64,000 nt of DNA from Egicoccus halophilus (GTDB lineage Bacteria; Actinomycetota; Nitriliruptoria; Nitriliruptorales; Nitriliruptoraceae). A model generated the notes under the pieces. It was not told the origin of the DNA. It did no database searches and saw nothing but the letters and a program-made list of their open reading frames with translations. Positions 17,876 through 27,066 of the stretch are shown here, in pieces; position 1 is the stretch's first letter; the number at the start of each line of letters is the position of its first letter. The stretch spans positions 2,232,001-2,296,000 of the forward strand of contig NZ_CP036250.1 of assembly GCF_004300825.1 (NCBI RefSeq), read 5' to 3'. The translations under genes were made by a program, and so were the position numbers.

Positions 17876-19168
17876 GTGAGCGACTCCGACGATCGCTCGC
17901 GCGTGCCCGCCGGCAGTCGAGAGACCACCGAGACGGACGATCAGCGCGCCGAGCTCGAGGCGGCCGCGGCGCGCGACTCCGCGACGACCTCGGCCACCCT
18001 CGACGCCTCGCTCGCCCAACGGCTCGCCAAGGCGGTGACCGGGGCGAGCGTGCTCACCACGCTGCTGGCGATCTTCAGCGCGTTGGTGGTCGGCGCCTTC
18101 GTGATCCTCGCCTCCGACGAGGCCACCCGGGAGGCGCTGGGGTACTTCACCGCCCGGCCCGGCGACACCTTCGCCGCTGCCTGGAATGCGGTCGGAGGGG
18201 CCTACGGCGCCCTGATCACCGGCTCGGTCGGCGGCGTCGGCCAGCTCTCGGAGACCCTGGTCGCGGCCACCCCGTTGATCCTGACCGGCCTGGCCGTCGC
18301 GATCCCGTTGCGGGCCGGACTGTTCAACATCGGGGCCGAGGGCCAGCTCATCGCCGGTGGCCTCACGGCGGCGCTGGTCGGGTTCACGCTCAGCGGGCTG
18401 CCGCTGCTGGTGCACCTGCCGCTGGCGGTGCTGGCCGGGCTCGCGGGCGGGTTCCTGTACGGATGGTTGCCCGGGGTCCTCAAGGCCCGCACCGGGGCCC
18501 ACGAGGTCATCACGACCATCATGCTCAACAACATCGCGATCCTGAGCACCAACTTCCTGCTCACGACCGCGCTGTTCCGCCGCCCCGACCGCACCGACCC
18601 GATCTCGCGCTCGGTCGAGGAGTCGGCGCGTCTGCCGCGGCTGCCGTTCATCGATTCCCAGCGCGTCAACTTCGGCCTGATCGTGGCGCTGCTGGTCGCG
18701 GTCGCGATGTTCTGGTTCCTTGAGCGCTCCACCCGCGGTTTCGAGATCAATGCCGTCGGGCAGAACGCCGATGCCGCGCTCGCCGCCGGGATGAACCCGG
18801 GGCGAGTCGTGATCCTCGCGATGGCGCTCGGTGGTGCGCTGGCCGGTACCGGTGGCGCGGCCGAGATCCTGGGCATCCACCACCGGATCACGCCCGGGTT
18901 CTCCGCGGGTCTCGGCTTCGACGGCATCACCGTGGCGCTGCTCGGACGTGGCGGGGTCGGCGGGACGGTGGCGGCCGGCCTGTTGTTCGGGGCGCTGCGC
19001 GCCGGAGGCCGGACCATGCAGGCCACCACCGGGACCTCCCTGGACCTGGTGGTCGTCATCCAGGCGCTGATCATCGTGTTCATCGCCGCGCCGGGCCTCG
19101 TCCGGGCCATCTACCGCATCCGCACCGCCGACACCGGCACCCAGATCGCCAAGGGGTGGGGCTCGTGA
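17876..19168 (+). CDS. Nucleoside ABC transporter permease 1
   Basis: 430 residues. A hydrophilic 50-residue N-terminus precedes about 8-9 membrane helices of the BPD_transp_2 family (ribose/nucleoside permeases). Signature stretches are TPLILTGLAVAIPLRAGLFNIGAEGQ and GAHEVITTIMLNNIA, the latter a cytoplasmic loop contacting the ATPase. GTG 17876 follows GAAGGGAG. The stop overlaps the start of permease 2. Confidence 0.92.
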   Translation: MSDSDDRSRVPAGSRETTETDDQRAELEAAAARDSATTSATLDASLAQRLAKAVTGASVLTTLLAIFSALVVGAFVILASDEATREALGYFTARPGDTFAAAWNAVGGAYGALITGSVGGVGQLSETLVAATPLILTGLAVAIPLRAGLFNIGAEGQLIAGGLTAALVGFTLSGLPLLVHLPLAVLAGLAGGFLYGWLPGVLKARTGAHEVITTIMLNNIAILSTNFLLTTALFRRPDRTDPISRSVEESARLPRLPFIDSQRVNFGLIVALLVAVAMFWFLERSTRGFEINAVGQNADAALAAGMNPGRVVILAMALGGALAGTGGAAEILGIHHRITPGFSAGLGFDGITVALLGRGGVGGTVAAGLLFGALRAGGRTMQATTGTSLDLVVVIQALIIVFIAAPGLVRAIYRIRTADTGTQIAKGWGS

Positions 19169-20415
19169 GCGCCGTCGCCGTCCGCAGCGAAGCCGTCCTG
19201 CGCCGCCGGAACCAGCGCTTCGGTGTCTTCTCCGTCCTCCTCGCCGCCGTCATGCTCGGGGTGTTCGCGCCCGGGTCGACCGGCCAGACGGCACGATTCA
19301 TCGTCGACGCCACCCGCGACGGCGTCCCGCCGCTGCTGGTGTCGGTGTTCCCGACCGTCACCGTCCTCGGCGTGGTCGTCCTGGGAATCGCCGCCTACCA
19401 ACTGGCCCGCGGCTTCGGTGAGCGGGCGCTGCTCGGCCTCGCCGCGGCCACGGGGCTGTTCGTGTTCGCGTTCCTCACCTGGGCCGCGGCCGACCAGTCG
19501 TTGTCGATGATCGGCCTGCTGCGCTCGACGCTGTTCTCGGCCACGCCGATCGCGTTCGGGGCGCTGGCGGGCGTGCTGTGCGAACGCGCCGGCGTGATCA
19601 ACATCGCCATCGAGGGGCAGTTCCTCGCCGCCGCGTTCACCGGCGCGGTCGTGGGCAGTGTCACCACCAACTCGTGGTTCGGGTTGCTCGGCGGCATCGC
19701 CGCCGGGGTGCTGGTCGCCGCGATGCTCGCCGGGCTGTCGATCACCTTCAAGGCCGACCAGATCGTCACCGGCGTGGTGCTGATCGTGTTCGCCACCGGA
19801 CTGACCTCGTTCCTGACCACCCAGGTGCTGGCGGGTTCGGCCGGCCTCAACCGGCCGCCGCGGTTCGGGACCTGGGCGGTGCCGGTGCTGTCCGAGATCC
19901 CAGTGCTCGGTCCGCTGCTGTTCGTCGCCACCCCGCTGACCTTCGGCATGCTCATCGCCGTCGGCTGGCTCCAGTACGCGCTGTTCCGCACCCGCTGGGG
20001 CCTGCGCCTGCGCGCGGTGGGGGAGAAGCCGCGGGCGGCGGACACCGTCGGCATCCCCGTGCTCGCCACCCGCTGGAAGGCGGTCCTGCTCGGTGGGGTG
20101 GTCGCCGGTATGGGCGGCGCGTGGTTCACGCTCGACTCGGTCGGTTCGTTCAGCCGGGAGATGACCGGCGGCCGCGGATTCATCGCGCTCGCCGCGCTGC
20201 TCGTGGGCCGCTACAGCCCGGTCGGGGCGTTCGGTGCCGCGCTGCTGTTCGGGTTCGCGACCGCGCTGGCCTCGGCACTGCAGTTGCTCGACACCGGCGT
20301 GCCGTCGTCGCTGCTGTTGACGATCCCCTACATCGTCACGATCTTCGTCGTCGCCGGCCTGATCGGCCGGCTGCGGGCGCCCGCCGCGGACGGCGAGCCC
20401 TACGAGAAGGAATGA
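19165..20415 (+). CDS. Nucleoside ABC transporter permease 2
   Basis: 416 residues, about ten hydrophobic segments, the second permease of the BMP-type importer. It shows AGVLCERAGVINIAIEGQFLAAAF and the coupling-loop region FKADQIVTGVVLIVFATGL. It differs from permease 1 by an extra N-terminal helix pair. GTG 19165 overlaps the upstream stop (GTGA) and has AAGGGG upstream. Its own stop overlaps the next ATG. Confidence 0.92.
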   Translation: MSAVAVRSEAVLRRRNQRFGVFSVLLAAVMLGVFAPGSTGQTARFIVDATRDGVPPLLVSVFPTVTVLGVVVLGIAAYQLARGFGERALLGLAAATGLFVFAFLTWAAADQSLSMIGLLRSTLFSATPIAFGALAGVLCERAGVINIAIEGQFLAAAFTGAVVGSVTTNSWFGLLGGIAAGVLVAAMLAGLSITFKADQIVTGVVLIVFATGLTSFLTTQVLAGSAGLNRPPRFGTWAVPVLSEIPVLGPLLFVATPLTFGMLIAVGWLQYALFRTRWGLRLRAVGEKPRAADTVGIPVLATRWKAVLLGGVVAGMGGAWFTLDSVGSFSREMTGGRGFIALAALLVGRYSPVGAFGAALLFGFATALASALQLLDTGVPSSLLLTIPYIVTIFVVAGLIGRLRAPAADGEPYEKE

Positions 20416-20702
20416 CCACCAACTGGCTGGTCGCCGCGCTCGTCCTGATGCTGCTGCTGTACGTCGGGATGGGCGCGCGCACGGCCGTGCTGCTGCGCCG
20501 GCAGGGCACCCCGACGGCCACGGCGTGGCTCGCGGGACTGCTCGCCTGGCCGCTGGTGCGCCGCATCGTCGGCCAGGCCGACGAGCATCCCGGGCCGGGG
20601 CACGGAGCGTCGGCGGGCGGCGGGGCGACGACCGACGAGGCGGCGGGCGACGAGGTGGCCGGCGACGAACGCGGTGCCGACGGAGGTCCGTCGGCGCCGT
20701 GA
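20412..20702 (+). CDS. Small membrane protein coupled to the nucleoside transporter
   Basis: 96 residues, not recognised. One clear membrane helix (WLVAALVLMLLLYVGMG) is followed by a short basic loop, a second weakly hydrophobic helix (ATAWLAGLLAWPLVRRIVG), and a 40-residue Gly/Ala/Asp/Glu tail probably in the cytoplasm. The ATG overlaps the permease stop (ATGA), so it should be made in step with the transporter. It may be an accessory subunit; this is inference from coupling only. Confidence 0.72.
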   Translation: MTTNWLVAALVLMLLLYVGMGARTAVLLRRQGTPTATAWLAGLLAWPLVRRIVGQADEHPGPGHGASAGGGATTDEAAGDEVAGDERGADGGPSAP

Positions 20703-20721
20703 TCGGACGTCGTCGTGGGTG

Positions 20722-21912
20722 TCAGCCGGCCAGGAAGTCGCCGATGCGGCGGATGCCCTCGACCAGGTCCTCGTCCCCGAGCGCGTACGACAGGCGGGCG
20801 TAGCCCGGCGCGCCGAACGCCTCACCGGGCACGACGGCGACCTTGGCCTGCTCGAGCAGCACCTCGGCGAGCTCCAACGTGGTCGTCACCTGCCGGCCGG
20901 CGTACGTACGCCCGAGCACGGCCTCGAACGACGGGAAGACGTAGAACGCCCCCTCGGGCTCGACGACGTCGACGCCCGCGATCGCGGACAGGTGCTCGAC
21001 GGCCAGCCGGCGCCGCCGGTCGAACGCCTCGCGCATGCTGGCCACCGCGTCCTGCGGGCCGGTCAGGGCCTCGATCGCCGCGTGCTGGGCCACGTTGGCC
21101 ACGTTGGAGGTCACCTGGCTCTGCAGCTTGTTGATCCCCTTGGCGATCACCTCGGGCGCGATCGACCAGCCCACACGCCAACCGGTCATCGCGTAGGTCT
21201 TCGCCACGCCGTTGACCAGGATCGTGCGATCGCGCGCCTCGGGCACCAGGCCCGGCAGCGACGCGAACGTCGCACCGCCGTAGACCAGGTGCTGGTAGAT
21301 CTCGTCGGTGATCACCCAGATGCCGTGCTCGGCGGCCCAGCGGCCGACGGCCTCGACCTCGTCGGCGGGGTACATCGCGCCGGTCGGGTTGGACGGCGAG
21401 ACGAACACCAGCGCCTTGGTCCGCTCGGTGCGGTGCTCCTCGAGCTGCTCGACGCTCGCGCGGAAGCCGGTCGCCTTCGTGGTCGGCACGGCCACGGGGG
21501 TGCCGCCGGCGAGCTTGATCTGCTCGGGGTAGCTCACCCAGTAGGGCGCCGGGACCAGGACCTCGTCGCCCGGGTCGACCAGGGCCATGAACACGTTGTA
21601 GAGCGCGTGCTTGCCGCCGTTGGTGACCGTGACCTGGGCAGGATCGACCTCCACGCCCGAGTCCGTGCGGGTGCGCTCGGCGATGGCCTGCCGCAGGTCG
21701 GCGAGCCCGGCGGCGGGGGAGTAGCGGTGGGTGGCCGGGTCCGCGGCCGCGCGCTGGGCCGCCTCGACGATGTTGCCCGGCGTCGGGAAGTCGGGTTCCC
21801 CGGCACCGAAGCCGATGACCGGCTCGCCGGCCGCCTTGAGGGCTTTGGCCCTGGCGTCGACGGCGAGCGTCGGGGAGGCTTCCATCTCGGAGATGCGGCG
21901 GGCCAGGGACAC
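20722..21912 (-). CDS. Pyridoxal-phosphate aminotransferase, aspartate aminotransferase type
   Basis: 396 residues, class I/II fold. It contains [10 protein letters not shown] and [16 protein letters not shown], then [43 protein letters not shown] and [11 protein letters not shown]. The PLP-binding Lys238 lies in [16 protein letters not shown]. This pattern is typical of the Igamma aspartate aminotransferases (Thermus/Bacillus type) that interconvert aspartate and oxaloacetate. GTG 21912 follows AAGGAC. It is convergent with the nucleoside operon and divergent from serC. Confidence 0.9.
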   Translation of the reverse strand: MSLARRISEMEASPTLAVDARAKALKAAGEPVIGFGAGEPDFPTPGNIVEAAQRAAADPATHRYSPAAGLADLRQAIAERTRTDSGVEVDPAQVTVTNGGKHALYNVFMALVDPGDEVLVPAPYWVSYPEQIKLAGGTPVAVPTTKATGFRASVEQLEEHRTERTKALVFVSPSNPTGAMYPADEVEAVGRWAAEHGIWVITDEIYQHLVYGGATFASLPGLVPEARDRTILVNGVAKTYAMTGWRVGWSIAPEVIAKGINKLQSQVTSNVANVAQHAAIEALTGPQDAVASMREAFDRRRRLAVEHLSAIAGVDVVEPEGAFYVFPSFEAVLGRTYAGRQVTTTLELAEVLLEQAKVAVVPGEAFGAPGYARLSYALGDEDLVEGIRRIGDFLAG

Positions 21913-22087
21913 GGGTCGTCCTTCGTCAGCGACGCGGGGTGGTCGTCGGGCGTCCGGAGCCTATCCGGCAGGCGGTGGGCGCTCGCCCGATAGGCTTCCC
22001 GGCGAACTGCCGAGGCGACGTGTCGTCGTCCCCCGCGGCCGGGCTCCGGCCGTGCTCCCGCTTGTCGCTCCCGAGTCGAGGCCCTGC

Positions 22088-23200
22088 ATGACCGATCTCG
22101 TCCTGCCCGCCGACCTGTTGCCCGCCGACGGACGCTTCGGCTGCGGACCCTCGAAGGTGCGGCCCGAGGCCGTGGCGCGGCTCGCCGAGGTCGGTGACCA
22201 GCTGCTGGGCACCTCGCACCGCCAACCGCGCGTCAAGGACCAGGTGCGACGACTGCAGGAAGGGCTCGCCCGTCTGTTCGGTCTGCCCGACGGCTACGAG
22301 GTCCTGCTCGCCGTGGGCGGCGCCACCGCCTTCTGGGAGGCGGCCGCGTTCGGGCTGGTGCAGCAACGCTCCCGCCACTACGTCTTCGGCGAGTTCAGCA
22401 GCAAGTTCGCCGCGGCGACCGCGGCGGCACCCTGGCTCGAGACACCGGACGTGGTCAAGGCCGATGCCGGGACCGTGCCATCGGCCTCGCCGGCCGAGGG
22501 ATGTGACGTCCAGGCCTTCACCCACAACGAGACCTCCACCGGGGTGATGCAGCAGCCACAGCGGGTCGACGACGCGCTGGTGCTCGTCGATGCGACCTCG
22601 GGGGCCGGCGGGCTGCCCGTCGACCTGTCACAGACCGACGTCTACTACTTCAGCCTGCAGAAGGGCTTCGCCTCCGAAGGTGGCCTCGTCGCGGCGATCG
22701 TCTCGCCCGCCGCCGCCGAGCGCATCGCCGGCATCGCCGAGAGCGACCGCTACGTGCCGACCTTCCTCGACCTCGCCACGGCGCTGGACAACAGCCGCAA
22801 GCACCAGACCTACAACACCCCGTCGGTGTCGACCGTGTTCCTCGCCGCCGAGCAGGTCGACTGGATGAACGACACCTTCGGCGGGCTCGACGGGGTCGTC
22901 GCCGAACAGCGGCGCAAGGCCGAGGCCATCTACGGGTGGGCCGAGGCGCGCGACTGGGCGTCGCCGTTCGTCGTCGATCCCGACGCCCGCTCGCTGGTGG
23001 TCGCCACGATCGATCTCGACGAGGCGGTCAGTGCCGACCAGGTCAACGCCGTGCTGCGGGCCAACGGGGTGCTCGACACCGACGCCTACCGCAAGCTGGG
23101 ACGCAACCAGCTGCGGGTCGGGATGTTCCCGGCCGTCGACACCGCCGACGTCGAGGCCTACACGGCCTGCGTCGACCACATCGTCGAGAAGTTGGCCTGA
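22088..23200 (+). CDS. serC: Phosphoserine aminotransferase
   Basis: 370 residues of the actinobacterial SerC type. It converts 3-phosphohydroxypyruvate to phosphoserine in serine synthesis. Visible motifs are GRFGCGPSKVRPEA, LGTSHRQPRVKDQV, AVGGATAFWEAAAFGLVQ, FTHNETSTGV, VDATSGAGGLPVD and, around the PLP lysine, YYFSLQKGFASEGGL. ATG 22088 has GAGG close upstream. The last 43 bases overlap the end of the convergent exporter gene. Confidence 0.95.
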   Translation: MTDLVLPADLLPADGRFGCGPSKVRPEAVARLAEVGDQLLGTSHRQPRVKDQVRRLQEGLARLFGLPDGYEVLLAVGGATAFWEAAAFGLVQQRSRHYVFGEFSSKFAAATAAAPWLETPDVVKADAGTVPSASPAEGCDVQAFTHNETSTGVMQQPQRVDDALVLVDATSGAGGLPVDLSQTDVYYFSLQKGFASEGGLVAAIVSPAAAERIAGIAESDRYVPTFLDLATALDNSRKHQTYNTPSVSTVFLAAEQVDWMNDTFGGLDGVVAEQRRKAEAIYGWAEARDWASPFVVDPDARSLVVATIDLDEAVSADQVNAVLRANGVLDTDAYRKLGRNQLRVGMFPAVDTADVEAYTACVDHIVEKLA

Positions 23201-23700
23201 CCCACGCCGGGCAAGGACGGCAGCGACTCGCGGTCGACGAGGGTCTCGAGTCCCAGTTCGGTGGCGACGGCGGCCAGGACGGCCCAGACGGCCAGGCCGG
23301 CCACGAGCCAGACGGCGGTCGGACGCCGCCGCGCACCGGCGGCCAGCGCCACCACGGCCGCGACGTGCACTCCGGTCAGCAGCGGACCGACCGCCGCCAG
23401 CCCCGGGAGCCCGTACCGCTCGAACAGCTGTCGGGCGCGGCCAATGCGTCCGCCACCGTCGTCCTCGGGAGCGGTGGGACGGGCGTCGTCCCGGCCGCGG
23501 CGGGCACGCCACCACGCCCGTAGACGGTCGCCGCCGAACACCAGCGGCAGCAGCGTCGCGGCGTTGCCGGCCGCCGCCACCACGACGACCGGCACCGTGG
23601 GCAACCCGGCCACGATCCCGGCCGGGACGACCAGCAGGACCTCGAGCCAGGGGATCGCGGCCGCGACGAACACTCCGAGGTAGACCAGCAGGGTGCTCAT
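23158..23700 (-). CDS. Small multidrug-export family membrane protein
   Basis: 180 residues with about five hydrophobic segments. The IPWLEVLLVVPAGIVAGLPTVPVVVVAAAGN opening, the GGDRLRAW step and the FERYGLPGLAAVGPLLTGVHVAAVVALAAG half resemble the Sm_multidrug_ex family (PF06695), whose transport role is poorly characterised. Its ATG overlaps the stop of the TetR gene (ATGA), so it is very likely that regulator's target. Its 3' end overlaps serC on the other strand by 43 bases. Confidence 0.75.
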   Translation of the reverse strand: MSTLLVYLGVFVAAAIPWLEVLLVVPAGIVAGLPTVPVVVVAAAGNAATLLPLVFGGDRLRAWWRARRGRDDARPTAPEDDGGGRIGRARQLFERYGLPGLAAVGPLLTGVHVAAVVALAAGARRRPTAVWLVAGLAVWAVLAAVATELGLETLVDRESLPSLPGVGQANFSTMWSTQAV

Positions 23701-24239
23701 CGCGGCGCGTCCTCGTCGACGAGGGCGTGCAGGCGTGCGCGCAGGTGGTCGACCGAGCCCTGCCGGGCGACCCCGTCGATCGCGCCCACGGTCCACCAGC
23801 CGTCGCAGGCGAAGCGGACCAACGCGGCCGTGGAGTCCGAGAGGCCCGACGCGAGCAGACGGTCGTGCCAGTCGGCCATCCGCCTGGCGCACCGGGCCAT
23901 GACGTCGGTGTCCCGATCGCTGACGGCCAGCAGCGCCACGGCGAGGTCCGGCTGCGACACCGCGACGTCGAAGGTCGCGTCGACGTAGGCACGTGCCCAG
24001 GCAGCGGGGTCCTCGTCCTGCGCGGCGCGGCGGTCGACCTCGGCCTCGAAGACGTCGAGGACCTCGTCGACCAGGCCGGTCACCAGCGCCGCCTTGGTGG
24101 GGAAGTGGTAGAGCACCCCGCCCTTGCTCGAGCCAGCCTCGCCGGCCACCGCGTCGAGGGTCAGCGCGCCGGCGCCGGCGCGCCGGACGACGCGCGCGGC
24201 GGCCGACAACAGACGGGGACGCATGCTCGGGCGGGGCAC
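23697..24239 (-). CDS. TetR-family transcriptional regulator
   Basis: 180 residues. The N-terminal helix-turn-helix reads ALTLDAVAGEAGSSKGGVLYHFPTKAAL, a canonical TetR DNA-binding region. The C-terminal ligand domain is helical and resembles the TetR_C subfamilies that follow such a GVLYHF motif. GTG 24239 has CAGGAG upstream. It is co-transcribed with the small exporter at 23158. A near-perfect TetR-type palindrome lies 33 bases upstream at 24272-24293, suggesting autoregulation. Confidence 0.9.
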   Translation of the reverse strand: MPRPSMRPRLLSAAARVVRRAGAGALTLDAVAGEAGSSKGGVLYHFPTKAALVTGLVDEVLDVFEAEVDRRAAQDEDPAAWARAYVDATFDVAVSQPDLAVALLAVSDRDTDVMARCARRMADWHDRLLASGLSDSTAALVRFACDGWWTVGAIDGVARQGSVDHLRARLHALVDEDAPR

Positions 24240-24271
24240 GCACGGCTCCTGGACGTTGACGGAACGGCAAA

Positions 24272-24293
24272 CTGTACCGACCGGACGGTGCAG
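24272..24293. promoter_or_regulatory. Probable TetR operator
   Basis: A 22-base dyad, CTGTACCGACC with GGACGGTGCAG, matches at 9 of 11 paired positions. The core is close to ACCGACCGGTCGGT, a well-known form of TetR-family operators. It lies 33-54 bases before the TetR start, where it would overlap the promoter of the regulator-exporter pair. Confidence 0.7.
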
Positions 24294-24427
24294 GAACGGC
24301 CCCCATGGCCACGGGCGCCGGCAGGACCGCCGGGGGCGTGCGCCTATCGGTCGACGGGGCCGGTGCCCGCCGACACCCGCGGCGGTCGGGTCTAGCGTCC
24401 CCCGCGGGTGAGACGGGAGGACGTGCC

Positions 24428-25335
24428 ATGATCACGCCCGCACAGGTGCAGGACACGCTGCGACGTCATCTGCTCGTGGACGGCTACGACTTCGTGCTCG
24501 ACCTCGACGCCAGTCGGGGATCGACCCTGGTCGACGCGCGCACCGGCACGCCTCCTGGCCCCGCATCGACACGCCGGGCGCTGGCGTTCCCGCTCGCGGT
24601 CAACGAAGCGGCCAACCGGGCTGCCGAGGACGCCGCCCTGCACCAGGCCCGCGACGCCTTCGCCGCCGCACCGCACGACATCGCCTGCGTGCTGGTCGAA
24701 CCGATCCAGGGCGAGGGCGGCGACCGGCACCTCTCCGCCCGGTTCCTGCAGGAGCTGCAGGCGCTCGCCCACGCCAACGACGCCCTGTTCGTGTGCGACG
24801 AGGTCCAGACCGGCGTCGGCCTCACCGGCACCCCATGGGCCTACCAGCAACTCGGGCTGACCCCCGACGTGGTCGCGTTCGGCAAGAAGACGCACGTGTG
24901 CGGGATCATGGCCGGTGGCCGGCTCGACGAGGTTCCCGACCACGTGTTCGCGACCTCGTCGCGTCTCAACTCCACGTTCGGTGGCGGTCTGGTGGACCTC
25001 GTGCGTGCCACGATCATGCTCGACGTCATCGAGCGCGACGGACTGATCGAGCGCGCCGCCAAGCTCGGCGAGGTGCTGCTCGCCGGCTCTTCCGACTCCA
25101 GCAGCGCCACCCGATGGTCAGCGGCGTCCGTGGCCGCGGCCTGATGTGCGCCCTCGACCTGCCCGACACCGCGACGCGCGACGCCGTCACCGCCCGGCTG
25201 TTCCGCGACGAGCACGTCTTCCTGCTCGGCTGCGGCTCCCGCACGCTGCGCTTCCGCCCCACCCTGACCGTCACCGAGGACGATCTCGAACAGGCGGTCG
25301 GCGCGCTCGACCGCGTGCTCACCAGCCTCTGCTGA
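24428..25335 (+). pseudogene. lat: L-lysine 6-transaminase remnant: internal deletion and two frameshifts
   Basis: The N-terminus (LRRHLLVDGYDFVLDLDASRGS) matches lysine 6-aminotransferases. After TGTP the alignment jumps roughly 140-150 residues to the WPRID segment. That segment is in the wrong frame from 24556, and one extra G at 24576-24578 brings back the original frame (AFPLAVNEAANRAAEDAAL). The downstream core is well preserved: DIACVLVEPIQGEGGDRHL, CDEVQTGVGLTG and VAFGKKTHVCG with the PLP lysine. A one-base loss near 25085 shifts the end (RHPMVSGVRGRGLMCALDLP to LTSLC, stop 25335). The missing part carries much of the PLP-cofactor site, so no active enzyme is expected. The 516-residue dehydrogenase that follows would use its product. 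An assembly error cannot be excluded. Confidence 0.85.
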
Positions 25336-25415
25336 CCCGAGCCGACGGCCCGAGCACGGCCGCCGACTCCCGACGCCTGCCCGACGAACACCGCCGAGAC
25401 AAGGACGTGCCCGAC

Positions 25416-26966
25416 ATGGCCACCCCCGAGGACCTCGCCTCCCGCATCGACGGCCGCGCCGTCGACGGCGGAGCGACCGTCGACCTGCGCAACCCCGCCG
25501 ACCTCGACGACGTCGTCGGTCGCGTGCGCCTCGCCGACGCCGACACGTTCCTGCGTGCCGCCGAGGCGGCCGCGGCCGCCCAGACCGGATGGGCCGCCAC
25601 GCCGGCACCGATCCGCGGGGTCGCCATCGGGGACCTCGGCCGCATCGTGGCCAACAACAAGGAGGCGCTCGCGCGCCTGGTGACCCGCGAGATCGGCAAG
25701 CCGTACGCCGAGGCGCTCGGCGAGGTGCAGGAGGTGATCGACACCTGCGTGTTCTTCGCCTCGGAAGGGCGGCGGCTGTACGGACAGACCGTCCCGAGCG
25801 AAATGCCCGACAAGCAGCTGTTCACCTTCCGCGAGCCGGTCGGCACGATGGCCGTCATCACGGCCGGCAACTTCCCGATCGCGGTGCCGTCCTGGTACCT
25901 GGTGCCCGCCCTGCTCGCCGGCAACACCGTGGTGTGGAAGCCGGCCGAGTACGCCCCGGCCATCGCCGACGCCTTCGTGCGCTGCATCGAGGCGGCCGGC
26001 ATCCCCGCCGGGGTGGTCCAGCTCGTGGTCGCCGACGGCGAGCAGACCGCCAAGGGCCTCGAGCTCGCGCTCGAGGCGGGCCACCTGCACAAGGTCGGCT
26101 TCACCGGCTCGTCCCCGGTCGGCCGCGAGATCGCCGCCATGTGCGGCCGCCACCTCGTCACCCCCACGCTCGAGCTCGGCGGCAAGAACCCGCTGGTCGT
26201 TCTGCCCGACGCGAACCTCGACCTCGCCGTCGAAGGGGCGCTGTTCTCCGGGTTCGGCACCGCCGGGCAGCGGTGCACCTCGCTCGGCGTCGCGATCGTG
26301 CACGCCTCCGTCCACGACGAGTTCCTGCGCCGGTTCACCGCCGCCGTCGAGGGCGTCGCGGTCGGCGACCCGTTCCAGCCGGTGCTCTACGGGCCGATGA
26401 TCTCGCAGAAGTTCGCCGACGGGTTCGAGCGCTGGCTCGACCAGATCCAGCCGCACCACCGCACCGCCGGTTCGTCGGGCCTCGGGCGCATCACCGCCGA
26501 CAACCCCCGCGACGGCTTCGTCGGCGACCCCGAGCGCGGCATCTTCGAACACCCGGTGATCGTCGACGGCGTGACCGCCGACGACGCCCTCTACCAGCAC
26601 GAGACCTTCGGACCGATCGTCCCGGTCGCCACCTTCGACGACTTCGACCAGGCCATCGCGCTCGCCAACGGGCACGGCTACGGGCTCTCGTCGGCGATCT
26701 ACACCACCGACCCGTCGGCGGCGTTCCGCTTCCGCGAACAGGTGTCGGCCGGCATGGTCAGCGTCAACAACTCGACCTCGGGAGCCGAGGCACACCTGCC
26801 CTTCGGCGGCAACGGCAAGTCCGGCAACGGCGCCCGCCAGTCCGGGATCTGGATGCTCGACCAGGTCACGCGTTGGCAGTCGATGAACTGGGACTTCAGC
26901 GGCAAGCTGCAGAAGGCCCAGATGGACGTCGTCGAGATCGAGGCCGACCTCGACTTCACGCTCTGA
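25416..26966 (+). CDS. Aldehyde dehydrogenase, probable L-aminoadipate-semialdehyde dehydrogenase
   Basis: 516 residues of the NAD-dependent aldehyde dehydrogenase family. It has ITAGNFPIAVPSWYLVPALLAGN (N of the oxyanion hole), KPAEYAP, GFTGSSPVGREI, the general base in LELGGKNP and the catalytic cysteine in GTAGQRCTSLG. NNSTSGAEAHLPFGG near the end is typical of the semialdehyde dehydrogenases paired with lysine 6-aminotransferase. Together they would oxidise lysine to 2-aminoadipate; here the aminotransferase gene is broken. ATG 25416 follows AAGGA at about 10 bases. GTG 25407 is too close to that site. Confidence 0.9.
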   Translation: MATPEDLASRIDGRAVDGGATVDLRNPADLDDVVGRVRLADADTFLRAAEAAAAAQTGWAATPAPIRGVAIGDLGRIVANNKEALARLVTREIGKPYAEALGEVQEVIDTCVFFASEGRRLYGQTVPSEMPDKQLFTFREPVGTMAVITAGNFPIAVPSWYLVPALLAGNTVVWKPAEYAPAIADAFVRCIEAAGIPAGVVQLVVADGEQTAKGLELALEAGHLHKVGFTGSSPVGREIAAMCGRHLVTPTLELGGKNPLVVLPDANLDLAVEGALFSGFGTAGQRCTSLGVAIVHASVHDEFLRRFTAAVEGVAVGDPFQPVLYGPMISQKFADGFERWLDQIQPHHRTAGSSGLGRITADNPRDGFVGDPERGIFEHPVIVDGVTADDALYQHETFGPIVPVATFDDFDQAIALANGHGYGLSSAIYTTDPSAAFRFREQVSAGMVSVNNSTSGAEAHLPFGGNGKSGNGARQSGIWMLDQVTRWQSMNWDFSGKLQKAQMDVVEIEADLDFTL

Positions 26967-27031
26967 TCCGGTCCCGCCCGCCCGCCACGCGGTCCCGCTC
27001 GCTGCGCTCGCTCGTTGCCACACCGTCGATC

Positions 27032-27057
27032 CCGCCCCGCCGGCAGGCGCGGGGCGG
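27032..27057. terminator. Bidirectional terminator between convergent genes
   Basis: CCGCCCCGC and GCGGGGCGG form a perfect 9-base-pair stem with an 8-base loop, between the dehydrogenase stop (26966) and the PAC2 gene stop (27067). Confidence 0.55.
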
Positions 27058-27066
27058 ACGGTCAAC

